DNA from: Neoarius graeffei
Taxonomy: Eukaryota; Chordata; Actinopteri; Siluriformes; Ariidae
Length of the DNA stretch: 64,000 nucleotides
Reading direction: 5' to 3'
NCBI RefSeq assembly: GCF_027579695.1
Contig: NC_083570.1
Coordinates: 3,751,001 to 3,815,000, forward strand
Part shown: in pieces, positions 10,170-21,053 of the stretch
Numbering within the stretch: the stretch's first letter is position 1
Layout of the letters: the number at the start of each line of letters is the position of its first letter
Program-made: the position numbers and the translations under genes
Notes under the pieces: model-generated
Database searches by the model: none
What the model saw: the letters and a program-made list of their open reading frames with translations, nothing else
Told to the model about the DNA's origin: nothing

Positions 10170-10712
10170 GATGTTAGAGTAGGAGATCCGGCATGGGATT
10201 AGAACTATATTAGACATGCTAATGTTGAGAAAGTGGCGCGATCAGAAACCTTACTGAGATCTTGCCCGTATCATCTGTTAATGCATGTGTGCTGGCTTCA
10301 GTTTCTTATTAAACTCAGCCATGTTATGAAAGAAAGAAAGAAAGAAAGAAAGCACAACTTAATTCATCACACACTTGTGAAATTCCTCTCTGCATTTAAC
10401 CCATCTGAAGCAGTGAACACACACGTGAGCAATGAGCACACACACATACCCAGAGCAGTGAGCAGCCATGCTAACAGCGCCTAGGGAGCAGTTGGGAGTT
10501 CGGTGCCTCGCTCAAGGGCACCTCAGCCCAAGGCCATCCCATATTAACTCTTATTATTAGATGTTAGAGTAGGAGATCTGATATGGGATTAGAACTATAT
10601 TAAACATGCGTTGAGAAAGTGGCGCGATCAGAAACCTGACTGAGATCTTGCCTGTATCATCTGTTAATGCATGTGTGCTGACTTCAGTTTCTTATTAAAC
10701 TCAGCCGTGTTC
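10170..10712. repeat. Tandem duplication of about 150 bp split by an interspersed repeat
   Basis: The block 10170-10325 (GATGTTAGAGTAGGAGATC ...) recurs at 10560-10712 with minor differences. The paralog has it only once (about 34957-35110). Between the copies, 10327-10547 holds an AAAG run and a widespread fish repeat (motifs GCATTTAACCCATCTGAAG and GCTCAAGGGCACCTCAGCC). No gene is seen in 9950-11458; the rest is duplicated non-coding flank shared with 34741-35906. Confidence 0.7.
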
Positions 10713-11458
10713 TGTTCGTATCTGTGAGTTTTATTCAGTGCTCCAGCCCTCTGCAGACTAACTCGTATACGGAAGCGATGAGCGCCTCGCTGCAGTCGCC
10801 ATCAGTCCCGCCCATGAGCCTGGCTCTCAGCCAGCTCTCCCTCATGAAAAGAATCTCAACACTTTTGCAGTTCGCCCAAAGCAACTGCTGAAGCTGTTTA
10901 ACTGCTAAACTGCTCAAAGCAAGCTGTGACACGTTGAGGGTATGTTTGAACAGCTAGCCAGGTTTCTGAAGCATAAATATTAAAATTTCAATCTGGTTCT
11001 GATCTCTCCAAAGTAACAGGTGTTAAAAAATACCAGAATGAATCCTGGACTGCTTTCTTTACATGTTTTAAAACTGTATGGGATGAACATGCACCACTGT
11101 CAGAGCTGATGTTACGGAAAATTAATCAACACCTTCTGACCAATCAGAACAGAGAACTGTAACGGATTTGTTGCTTTATTTTATTGAAAATGAAAAGGAT
11201 CACAAATATATGACAACATTAAAAGAGATGTTTTTTGGAGGAAAAAGTCAGTTGTAGGTTTACAGTGATTTTCACAAACACATATTTAAGACACTGTAGT
11301 TATTTCCCACAGATTAAATAATCTAAAAATATCCATCCAAAGTGGAGAAAAACCCCCGTTGCGTATCAATCCAGCGGCTTGCTGACATCCTGACCTCAGT
11401 ATTAAAAGCTTCTGTCTGAAAATGAGTTCAGCACAGAAACTCCATCACTGGGGGAAAC

Positions 11459-11721
11459 TTTATTCTCCTGTGCTCTTATCTTTTATTCTGCAAAGCTTTG
11501 ATTGTAATATTTGAATAAAAATCCCAAACTCACAAAGAAACCTGGATTTATAAGGTTCTATCTGTGGGCCAATCATCATCCAGGCTGAATATGGGATGAA
11601 CACGACATCGGCAGCCTGAACCGATTGTGCAGCTGGATTGTGTTCTCGTGAAACAGACGACTGAACAACAACGTAGCAATGTGCAGGAATTTTACATAAA
11701 AACACTCCACACTTTTTTATT
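11459..11721 (-). terminator. TRIM-B 3' UTR and polyadenylation signals
   Basis: Minus-strand AATAAA hexamers occur at 11716-11721, overlapping the last codon and the stop (GAATAAA), and at 11459-11464. The segment between is highly similar downstream of TRIM-F (35906-36168) and largely shared downstream of TRIM-E, consistent with a short 3' UTR. Which signal is used cannot be told from sequence. Confidence 0.5.
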
Positions 11722-12329
11722 CTGGATCACACAATCTCACAGTAGAACCAGAAACCCAGTCGAACCCAAACCCAGCGTATAGAGTCTGAGTGAATGTGGT
11801 GTGGACTCTGTGGAGGAGCTTCATCGTGTCAGAGACGCTGTAGAAGGACAGAGTTCCTGCACTGTGATCCACATACACTCCTATTCTGGAGGGTGATGGA
11901 ACTCTGAGATCAGTCTTAATGTTGTTGTGCCAGAAAGAGAGCGAAGAAGAAGAACACCACAGACTCCAGGACTGATTGTTGAATCCAAACCAACACTCTG
12001 TACCTGGTCCTTTCCTGCTGATGTCTTTATATGAGACTGATATGAACACAAATCCATCACGACTCCTCTCCACCTCCCAGTAACAGCGTCCACACACACT
12101 CTCCTTACACAACACCTGCTCCCAGTAATCAAATCTCTCTGGATGATCAGCATAAGGCTGCTTTCTCTCACTGTCTCTCACCGCTCTGTTCTTCTCAGAC
12201 AGAATGAGGTTATAATTTGCCGTGTTGGGATCCAGAGTCAGATAACAGAAATCTAAAATCACAGAGAAAAAACAAACTGAACAATGTGAACATGTTGGGT
12301 TTAATTCACACAATGTATTTATGTGAGGT

Positions 12330-12383
<54 letters not shown>

Positions 12384-13192
12384 GATGTACATTTCAGAAA
12401 CTCTTCTCTGCTCTGTGGTTCTGGTTCTGAAATGATCTGAACTGCTGCAGCTGTGGAGAGAAAAATGGAAACATGAGTTTGTGTAAAAGATGGAAAGAGT
12501 TTAAAGTGATCCAGTCAGTTTATTCATTTTAAATCAGTGTTTTAGTTCAAAGTGTCGGGTGAATAAAGTGTCTGCAGAAAAGAAAGCAGGAGCATCGCTA
12601 AGAAATAACACATCACTGTGTTTCTCCAGCAGGAACAGCTCCTCTTACCATGTGGAGGGATTTTGTTGAATTCCTCCTCACAGAATTCCTCGAGTCTCTT
12701 TTTCAGATCTGAGAGAGAATTCCTCACTCCATCAAATGAGAGATGTTGATGGACAGTGATCCCAGATTTGCAAAAATTTGGTCTGAGAAATGGAGGAGAC
12801 TGACGTCCAGAAGCTAAAACCTACAGAAAGCAAATGAAATGTAAAACCCACTTGTGATGTCAGACAGGGACATTTATTGTTCCCTTAATGAGAGGTGTTT
12901 TAGAGAGTGTGTGAGGAACAGCTGGTTCTGTAGATCAGACAGTGAGTGTTACCTGGAGGAAATGGATGTGATCGTGTGTGTGTGAAAGCTGCTCCAGCTC
13001 AGTGACTCTCCTCTGAAGATCAGCAATCTCCTGCTCCAGTTGCTCCAGGAGTCGTTCAGCTCGACTCAGTTCAGCCTTCTCCTGATCTCTGATCAGCTCC
13101 GTCACCTCCCAGCGCTTTTTCTCCATGGAGCTGATCAGCTCAGTAAAGATCCTCTCACTGTCCTCCACTGCTCTCTGTGCACTGAGCTGTTA

Positions 13193-13239
<47 letters not shown>

Positions 13240-14384
13240 ATGTAAAGCTCATCTATCATTCCCTCTCTTACTGGGACTGTAAATGACTCGTTGTCCATGT
13301 TGTGTGTGTTTCTAGGAGCAGCTCTGTCTCTGCTCACTGCTCACCTTTATAGTGTTCACAGCCTGTTTCAGCTCCTGCACCTTCTTCTGCTTCTCCTGGA
13401 TTCTCTGCTGGGATTTCATCTGCTCCTCCTTTAACTCACTCTGAGGACAAATAAAATACATTCAGCTTTTTATACAGTACGAGCGAACTGGTTCCATATT
13501 AATGTCAGTTTGACATACATTTGTTTCTTACAGCTGTGAATGTTATGTACTCTGTGTGCGCGCACGAGAAATGTTCACTAACTGGTCTAACCAGCTTACA
13601 ACGATTACTGAAGATAAATTTAACACTCTGTTCACCAGAACACAGACAATTTTAATCAGCTTTTACAGAATCCTTCTGATTGAGACACACATTGAAATTA
13701 AAGTTCAAATCATATCACTGACTAAAGCACCTGTTTCTAGATGGGAAACTATAATTAAGATGATTTAATTCTGGAAAGATTTCTAGTTCTCACCTGTTTC
13801 TCAGCTCTTTCTGCTGCGGCTGTGACGGTGTCGTGACCTTTGTGATTTTCCATCGTACACAAATAACAGATGAAGGTTTGATCAGTGCGACAGTAGATCT
13901 CAATCAGCTTGTTATGTTCAGAGCAGATCTTCTCTTGGAGTTTTGCTGAGGCTCCAATTAAAGTGTGTTTTTTCAAAGTAGGGTCTTCAAGATGAGGTTT
14001 CAGATGAATTTCACAAAATGAAGCCAAACACATCAGACAGGACTTGACGGCTTTGTGTTTTCTCCCGGTGCAGAAATCACACTCCACATCTCCAGGTCCA
14101 GCGTAACAGTGAGCAGGAGAAGCGGCTTGGACTTCAGTCTTCTTCAGTTTCTCTACCACTTCATCCAGCATGTTGTTTCTGCGTAGAACAGGCCTTGTCG
14201 TGAAAGTGTCTCTGCACTGAGGACAGCTGTAGACGCCCTTCTGATCCTCCTGATCCCAGCAGCCATTAATACACACCTTACAGAAACTGTGACCACAGGG
14301 GATAGTCACCGCATCCTTCAAGAGATCCAGACACACTGGACACCTGAACTGGTCCTGAGCTACTGAAATACTGGCCTCAGCCAT
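11717..14384 (-). CDS. TRIM-B: complete finTRIM/TRIM25-like E3 ubiquitin ligase, six exons, 562 aa
   Basis: Exons 13794-14384, 13345-13440, 12953-13186, 12649-12820, 12391-12450 and 11717-12252 sum to 1689 nt with every junction in phase and GT-AG, ending in TAA. Residues 15-57 form a C3HC4 RING (C15, C18, C30, H32, C35, C38, C54, C57). B-box-like zinc sites follow at 102-140 and 154-184 (C154, H157, C165, C173, C176, H181, H184), coiled coil at about 198-307, a linker at 308-365 and PRY/SPRY at about 385-562 ([25 protein letters not shown]). Size and layout match the finTRIM/TRIM25-like family, cytoplasmic RING E3 ligases linked to antiviral and interferon responses in fish. Introns are 97-350 bp and nearly free of transposons, unlike TRIM-F. 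Start fixed by the conserved MAEASISV context after TTTCAG. Best candidate for a working gene here. Confidence 0.93.
12327..12381. repeat. GT microsatellite in TRIM-B intron 5
   Basis: A GT run lies between the exon 5 donor (12390) and exon 6. The same intron in TRIM-E has a GT run (57485-57511); in TRIM-D and TRIM-F it is only a few units. Confidence 0.85.
13193..13237. repeat. CA microsatellite next to the exon 3 acceptor of TRIM-B
   Basis: A CA run starts about 7 bases beyond the exon 3 boundary (13186), so the transcript has a UG run immediately 5' of CCTAACAG. Confidence 0.9.
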
Positions 14385-14395
14385 TTTCCTGAAAT

Positions 14396-14396
<1 letters not shown>

Positions 14397-14436
<40 letters not shown>
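14397..14436. repeat. GA microsatellite in the 5' leader of TRIM-B
   Basis: A GA run of about 40 bases lies 13 bases upstream of the TRIM-B start codon in transcript sense. A similar run sits in front of TRIM-E exon 1 (62330-62363) but only three repeats remain in TRIM-A. Confidence 0.85.
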
Positions 14437-14437
<1 letters not shown>

Positions 14438-14790
14438 AGGTTTTTTTCTCCGAAATGAGGAGTTACTTCCTGGTTCTGTGTGTGAAAGAGAGATGGAGAG
14501 AGGAGGAGCACAAACACAGAGGTCATGAACACTCCTCTATTAACTAGTTCATCTCTCTTCAGTGCAGAAATATAACCCATGTAGCCGCACTGATTAGGAT
14601 TAATTTCATGAAGTACACACAGATAATGATGGCCAGATGAAGCTTCATGAAACATGAAAGCTTTCTCATAAGGATGGGTGGATCGATACCACATTATGAA
14701 TATTTTGATCCATTATTGTTCAGTCTTGAATCAATCCTTCTATTAAAAAAATCAGTAAGAAGGACTGCTTTAAAGTGCTGATTTCATTAT

Positions 14791-15162
14791 CTCATCTCAT
14801 CTCATTATCTCTAGACGCTTTATCCTGTTCTACAGGGTCACAGGCAAGCTGGAGCCTATCCCAGCTGACTACGGGCGAAAGGCGGGGTACACCCTGGACA
14901 AGTCGCCAGGTCATCACAGGGCTGACACATAGACACAGACAACCATTCACACTCACATTCACACCTACGCTCAATTTAGAGTCACCAGTTAACCTAACCT
15001 GCATGTCTTTGGACTGTGGGGGAAACCGGAGCACCCGGAGGAAACCCACACGGAGAACATGCAAACTCCGCACAGAAAGGCCCTTGCCGCACACGGGGCT
15101 CGAACCCGGACCTTCTTGCTGTGAGGCGACAGCGCTAACCACTACACCACCATGCTGCCCCC
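14791..15162 (-). mobile_element. tRNA-headed teleost SINE, copy 2
   Basis: Same family as 7688-8063, minus orientation, with ATGAG-type tail at 14791 and head (GGCAGCATGGTGGTGTAGTGG on the minus strand) at 15162. The paralog at 62700-62840 lacks it but has a different filler of about 110 bp at the same place, so no clean target duplication can be read. Confidence 0.85.
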
Positions 15163-15782
15163 AGGTAAACTATTGCCATAATTAACCTTGTCAGAAAATG
15201 TTGATTTAACACACAGTGATTTCAGTGATCGTTATGTGGGTGGTGTACACTGAGCTCGACATAAAATCTGGAGAGCTCAGAGCCTATTCCCCGCTGTAGA
15301 GACGAGTGAAGCCATCTGGCCGCCATCTTACCTTCCCATCGTGTGTATTTGGCTCATGTGTTAAACCGTGGTATCTGATCAAATTTGCCCGAAGAAAAGT
15401 ATCTCCTGACTTTTTCCCCCCATTTCATTACCTCCTCTTATTTTCTCAACTTTACCCACATTCCTTACATATTTGTGTAGCGCTCCCCTTCACTGTTTTT
15501 TAACCTTTTGCATTTCAGTTTTTGAATGTCTCTTTATTACAACTGTAATTATTTTCATGGAGATTATTTCAGTTTTTCTCTTATACAGTGTATCTTTCTC
15601 TTTCATTTCTTCTCCCTTATATATAATTTAGTCACTTTAATTATTATTCCAACACAAAGGCTGTTATAATAAACGTCTCCCATTGACTTTGTACAGGAAA
15701 TCATAGATCGGATGCCGTCCGGGAAATAAGCCGTTGTCCGGGAAATATGACCAACCCTGATTTAAGAGTACTTATCAATATA

Positions 15783-17220
15783 CAGTTGTGCTCATAAGTT
15801 TACATACCCTGGCAGAATCTATGATTCTTTGACCATTTTTCAGAGAATATGAATGATAACACAAAAACATCTTTTCCACTCATGCTTAGTGGTTGGGTGA
15901 AACCATTTATTGTCAAACGACTGTGTTTTCTCTTTTTAAATCATAATGACAACAGAAACTACCCAAATGACCCTGATCAAAAGTTCACATACCCTGGTGA
16001 TTTTGGCCTGATAACATGCACAGAAGTTGACACAAATGGGTTTGAATGGCTACTAAAGGTAACGTCCTCACCTGTGATCTGTTTGCTTGTAATCAGTGTG
16101 TGTGCATAAAAGCTGAGTGAGTTTCTGGGATCCAGACAGACTCTTGCATCTTTCATCCAGCCACTGACGTTTCTGGATTCTGAGTCATGGGGAAAGCAAA
16201 AGAATTGTCAATGGATCTACGGGAAAAGGTAGTTGAACTGTATAAAACAGGAAAGGGATACAAAAAAATATCCACGGAATTGATAATGCCAGTCAGCAGT
16301 GTTCAAACTGTGATTAACAAATGGAAAATCAGGGGCTCTGTTAAAACCAAACCACGGTCAGGAAGACCAACAAAAATTTACGCCAAACAGCACAGAGACA
16401 AGCCTCAAAACTTCTGGAACAAGGTAATTTGGAGTGATGAGACCAAAATTGAACTTTTTGGCCACAACCATAAATGTTACATTTGGAGAGGTGTCAACAA
16501 GGCCTATGATGAAAGGAACACCATTCCTACTGTAAAGCACGGAGGTGGATCGCTGATGTTTTGGGGATGTGTGAGCTACAAAGGCACAGGAATCTTGGTC
16601 ACAGTTGAAGGAAAGATGAATGCAGCATGTTATCAGCAAATACTGGAGGCAAATTTGCACTCATCAGCCTGGAAGCTGCGCATGGGACGTACTTGGACGT
16701 TCCAACATGACAACGATCCAAAATACAAGGCCAAGTCGACCTGTCATTGGCTACAGCAGAACAAAGTGAAGGTTCTGGAGTGGCCATCTCAGTCTCCTGA
16801 CCTCAATATCATTGAGCCACTCTGGGGAGATCTCAAGCGCGCAGTTCATGCAAGACAGCCCAGGAATTTACAGGAACTGGAGGCTTTTTGCCAAGAAGAA
16901 TGGGCAGCTTTACCATCTGAGAAAATAAACAGCCTCATCCACAACTACCACAAAAGACTTCAGGCTGTCATTGATGTTAGAGGGGGCAATACACGGTATT
17001 AAGAACTGGGGTATATAAACTTTTGATCAGGGTCATTTGGATGTTTTTTGTTGTCATTATGATTTAAAAATAGAAAACACAGTTGTTTATCAATAAATGG
17101 CTTCACCCAACCACTAACCATGAGTGGGAAAAAAGTTTTTGTGTTATCATTCATATTCTCTGAAAAAAGGCCAAGAAAGCAAAAATTCTGCCAGGGTATG
17201 TAAACTTATGAGCACAACTG
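15783..17220 (+). mobile_element. Tc1-type DNA transposon with both inverted repeats
   Basis: Inverted repeats of more than 30 bp start CAGTTGTGCTCATAAG at 15783 and end with the complement at 17220, with the motif repeated internally near the transposase. TA dinucleotides flank it (15781-15782, 17221-17222). The paralogous copy near 63472-63478 is the uninterrupted TA target, so the insertion followed the duplication. It carries one transposase frame with a clean internal loss (16187-17002). Confidence 0.95.
16187..17002 (+). CDS. Tc1 transposase with an in-frame internal deletion, 271 aa
   Basis: The frame is open from MGKAKELSMD to a stop at 17000-17002. Residues 1-55 form the first helix-turn-helix of the paired-like DNA-binding domain, followed by a GRPTK AT-hook-like motif at 59-63. 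The catalytic triad is visible: D84 (WSDETKIELFG), D175 (FQHDNDPK) and E210 (SPDLNIIEPLW), with 34 residues between the last two (DD34E). Measured against Sleeping Beauty-type transposases (340 aa; D153, D244, E279), each residue is shifted by exactly 69, so 69 codons are missing after about residue 66. That removes the second helix-turn-helix and the start of the catalytic domain. DNA binding is probably impaired, so likely inactive. Confidence 0.9.
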   Translation: MGKAKELSMDLREKVVELYKTGKGYKKISTELIMPVSSVQTVINKWKIRGSVKTKPRSGRPTKIYAKQHRDKPQNFWNKVIWSDETKIELFGHNHKCYIWRGVNKAYDERNTIPTVKHGGGSLMFWGCVSYKGTGILVTVEGKMNAACYQQILEANLHSSAWKLRMGRTWTFQHDNDPKYKAKSTCHWLQQNKVKVLEWPSQSPDLNIIEPLWGDLKRAVHARQPRNLQELEAFCQEEWAALPSEKINSLIHNYHKRLQAVIDVRGGNTRY

Positions 17221-18261
17221 TACTTGCACTCAATTTAAACTAAAATCATGCAGATAAAACAGATAATCGTGCACATTTTGTCAATTTGTGCAAGTGGGTG
17301 TGACATGTGCAGATGATCTACATAGTCAATTGTGCTTAGCCTGAGGGAAATGAAAATAACTCCTGACCCAACTAGAACAATAACACCTCTCTGTTTATTT
17401 GCATCCCTCACTGACATTTCTGCCAAAAGGCTATGGTCCTTCTTTCATTTACGCTCCTGAGGCTAATTTACTCCGTTCATTTTCTTTTTGGATTTGAGCC
17501 GTTGAGCTTGAGCTCTCACATTCAATATCAAACACGTCTAGACATCGGCTTTGATCCAGTCTGGGACATTTCCATTGAAAATCTGACCCAGTCACAGTGT
17601 TCATCCCAGATATCAGTGTCAGATTTTCAACAAAAACAGACAAAATGATGAGACGGATATTTTTGTTCTTCCTATAGGGGGTCCACGCAAACGGCGCTGT
17701 GCACACACGTGTAAAACTGATCACGCACGAGCTATCAATACTCTCAGGTGAAATGTCCGTCTACAGTCTTTGACCTGACGATTTGTACAGTTCACTGCTG
17801 CACATGTAGGCATTTTTCTTCTAAATTTTTTCACCAACTACATAAATAACTTTTCCAATTTTGTGCAGCTTCCAGTAGCCTAAATGAGAGTTCCTCTCCG
17901 CGATGGGAGTGGTAAGATGGCAGCCAGCTGGCTTCACTCTGACCAGCCTATGAGCTCTCCAGATGTTATATAGAGCCCAGTGGTGGTGCATCGTGCCAGA
18001 GAGCAAATTCACCAGAGTTTTTAGTTCCTTGTTCTTGAAAAAAGTAATGAATTAACCATTTAGTGACTTAAAACCCTGATTTGGAACAGAGTGTGTGAGG
18101 GTTTCTGAAATACATGAGGGTGCAGATCCACTGAGAGCTCTGTAAACCTGTCAGAGAGTTTATGATGGAAGATTTCAGGAAATGAAAGACAGAGATGAGA
18201 ATTGTGTGAACAGTAGTTTCACCAGCAGAGGGCACAAATGAGCAGTAGTGGAAATGCCCAA

Positions 18262-19155
18262 ATGCCATTTTCTGTCTTTAAAGGCTTTAAAAATGGAGAT
18301 TTTTTGGTGATTTTGTGTAAATTTTGGCACCTTTTAGTGAGTCTGTGCTGTTAAAATCACTGGAGCAGAGAATGTTTGTGTGTATTCGGTACATTAGTGA
18401 TGTTTAAAGCTTGTTGGTGCCTAATGCTAACTGGTTAGCCTGTGTGAGTAGAATGGTGATGTATGATGGAGTGCAGTAGCTTTACATGGTGAACATTTTA
18501 CAGTCTCTCTGTCACTAGTATTGGGAGTTATTGCTAAAGATAATATAGTTCATAAATCTGAATGAACTGAATCTTGTGTTAATTATTTTTATTTCAGTTG
18601 TTTTCCATGAGTGTGAATGTGTATGAGGAGAAAATTAGTAGCAGAAGTGGAGTAAAGTCTTTAACTGAGTTTATAAAACACAAACAAATCTCCAAACTTT
18701 TATTGCCTGCATTTTCATTTCTATCATTACAATGAGCTCTTTATAAATCTTAAAGATCACAAAACATGTTTTTTTTTCCTTTTCACTGGATAGCAAGTCA
18801 ATTATTCTTGTTTCTGTGCTTTAATTATATTTAAAACTTCCAATCAAATCCATTTTAGTAAAATGTAGAGCTGCAACTACTGATTATTCTGATATTCAAT
18901 TCATCTGTCAACTATTTTTCATTAATTGATTTGTTTATTAATTTTAATACAACTATATTTAAAATATATATTTGCAGCATTTTAATCAGCTCTAATACAG
19001 AACTCTTTCTGAACTCGGCTGAATTAAATAACAGTTCACTAACTACAATACAACCTTCCTGACATTTATCAGATAATCTCTAACAGGATCAGAATATTAT
19101 CAAGTGCTCACATCAGCCGAATGAGAGTCAGACTCACGCAAGGTGATGGTATTAT
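18262..19155. repeat. Duplicated non-coding block, copy 1 (second copy 24742-25643)
   Basis: About 0.9 kb, nearly identical to 24742-25643, beginning GCCATTTTCTGTCTTTAAA and running straight into the Tc1/IS630-like element in both copies, so that element was present before duplication. AT-rich, with no frame worth calling. The stretch 17996-18261 to its left also shows no gene. Confidence 0.85.
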
Positions 19156-19732
19156 GTATAACCCCATTTCTAAAAAGTTTGGACACTGTAAAATATAAAT
19201 AAAAACAGAATGTGATGATTTGCAAATCTTGGAAACTTTATATTTCATTGAAAATAGTACAAAGACAACATATCAAATGGTGAAACTGAAATTTTGTTTT
19301 TTGAAAAATATACACTCATTTTGAATTCAGTGCCAGCAACATATTTCAAGAAAGTTCAAGAAAGAACAGGAGCATGTTTACCACTGTGTCGTATCACCTT
19401 TACTTTTAACAACACTCTGTAAACGTTTGGGAACTGAGGAGACCAAGTGCTGTAGTTTTGGAAGTGAAATGTTGTCCCGTTCTTGCCTGATATACAGTAC
19501 AATTTCATTTGCTCAACAGTTTGGGGTCTCCTTTTGTCATGTTTTTCGTTTCCTAATGCGCCAGATGTTTTCAGTAGGAGACAGGTCTGGACTGCAGCAG
19601 GCCAGTTTAGCACCGACTCCTTTACTCTGAAGCCATGCAGTTGTAATATGTGCAGATTGCAGTTTATCCTGCTGAAAGAAGGAAGATCTTCCCTGAAAAA
19701 GATGTCATCTTGATGGCAGCATGTTGTGACAG
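19156..19732 (-). mobile_element. Tc1/IS630-like element copy 1, truncated
   Basis: It begins TAACCCCATTTCTAAAAAG and reads into decayed transposase sequence on the minus strand; related copies are at 25644-33390 and 53496-54220. The third copy shows the family signature in frame (WPACSPDLSPVENIW). Probably the ISRm11-like fish group of the Tc1/mariner superfamily; that name is from memory. Here it is cut at 19732, where TRIM-C exon 4 sequence resumes. Confidence 0.7.
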
Positions 19733-19737
19733 TGACA

Positions 19738-20318
19738 CTGGATGTGTGAAATGATGGTCTTTGAAATGGAGGAGACCGACATCCAGAAGCTAAAACCTAC
19801 AGAAAGCAAATGAAATGTAAAACCCACTTGTGATGTCAGACAGGGACATTTATTGTTCCCTTAATGAGAGGTGTTTTAGAGAGTGTGTGAGGAACAGCTG
19901 GCTCTGTAGATCAGACAGTGAGTGTTACCTGGAGGAAATGGATGTGATCGTGTGTGTGAGAAAGCTGCTCCAGCTCAGTGACTCTCCTCTGAAGATCAGC
20001 AATCTCCTGCTCCAGTTGCTCCAGGAGTCGTTCAGCTCGACTCAGTTCAGCCTTCTCCTGATCTCTGATCAGCTCCGTCACCTCCCAGCGCTTTTTCTCC
20101 ATGGAGCTGATCAGCTCAGTAAAGATCCTCTCACTGTCCTCCACTGCTGTCTGTGCACTTGACTGTTAGCAAACACACAAAATATGAAGGTCCATTTAAA
20201 GCTCATCCATCATTCCCTCTCTTACTGAGACTCGAAAGGATTTCAGCTCCCGCAGCTTCTTCTGCTTCTCCTGGAGTCTCTGCTGGGATTTCATCTGCTC
20301 CTCCTTTAACACACTCTA
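19738..20318 (-). pseudogene. TRIM-C: truncated TRIM relic (parts of exons 2 and 4, whole exon 3)
   Basis: Exon 3 (19929-20162) is open and nearly identical to TRIM-A. Exon 4 (from 19799 leftward) keeps only its first 60 or so bases before the Tc1/IS630-like element. Exon 2 (about 20238-20318) has lost its 3' end, its donor and most of intron 2 by one deletion that joins CTGAAA directly to intron sequence. No RING exon lies to the right and no SPRY exon follows. The CA run seen beside exon 3 in the paralogs is missing. A dead fragment. Confidence 0.85.
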
Positions 20319-20387
20319 AGGACAAATCATTAATATTCCTGACATTACAAATTTTGAGCTTGGTAGGTGCTTATTTATGACAGTTAA

Positions 20388-20702
20388 AGGTGCATTAGGT
20401 AAGATTTGTCTTTTTTGATGTTCTAAGATTCTTATATGATTCCTGCCCATGTTCACACAGCTCCACCCCCAAGTTCTATGGTGGCCCATGGTGTTTGTAA
20501 AATGACTGAAAGAAAGCATGTCCAAACGCAGACAAGCATTTTGGACCAGAACACAGTTTTTCAGACATGTTGCTCAGCAGATGAATACATTTTTGCTAAA
20601 ACTGCAACTTAATCCATTGCTTTCTTTTTAAAAGTTATTTCTATATATCTTCCAGGTTATTTTCCAACTATAAGGAATAAAAATTTATAAACTATAACAC
20701 CT
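20388..20702. mobile_element. 315 bp MITE with TTAA target duplication
   Basis: TTAA stands at 20384-20387 and 20703-20706; the ends are AGGTG ... CACCT. No coding capacity. TTAA targets are used by piggyBac and Kolobok; the sequence does not decide between them. The remaining 20703-21050 has no recognisable gene. Confidence 0.6.
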
Positions 20703-21053
20703 TTAAAGGTCATTTGTGTTTAACAGTTTTGCAAATTGAATATAGCCAAACCTATCACACTTCTCAGCCTCCCTGGTAAATGCCAGGGTGCTGGAGAGGC
20801 ACCGCTATTGGTTAGTGTGTCTGGCTCTCGATTGGGAGCTCAGGAGCTCTACTCACAGTTGGGTCATGCCAAAAACCATCATAAAAACGTCTGACAGTTA
20901 ATTTTTAACATTTCCTCTTTAATTATTTTAAATTATTCCTCTGTTTTAATTTAAATATTAAAATGAGTGTTTTTGTGCAGCTGGATTGTGTTCTAGTCAA
21001 ACAGACGACTGAGCAACAATGTGCAGGAATTTTACAGAAAACACTACACACTT

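Larger units (their letters stand above)
15225..17995. mobile_element. Element W copy 1: TIR element split by a Tc1 insertion
   Basis: The region 15225-15350 recurs inverted at about 17880-17995 (GGTGGTG, ATCTGGAGAGCTC, GCCGCCATCTTAC against its complement), indicating a TIR element of about 1.3 kb once the Tc1 at 15783-17220 is removed. The same block, without Tc1, recurs at 62925-64000. No transposase frame was recognised. Ends are approximate and superfamily unknown. Confidence 0.5.

Noticed and set aside
10735-10932. 65-codon minus-strand frame, also at 35135-35332
   Set aside because: The two copies differ at about six bases, of which four change the amino acid; no sign of coding constraint and no known domain.
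11460-11705. 81-codon minus-strand frame after TRIM-B, also at 35907
   Set aside because: It lies in the presumed 3' UTR and simply follows the duplicated DNA.
11881-12171. Long overlapping minus-strand frames across the SPRY exons (also at 21212, 36328, 57053)
   Set aside because: They are out-of-frame shadows of the PRY/SPRY exon, which has the conserved domain in the other frame.
15306-15503. Small plus-strand frame in element W, also near 63053
   Set aside because: Not conserved in frame between the two copies and no known domain.
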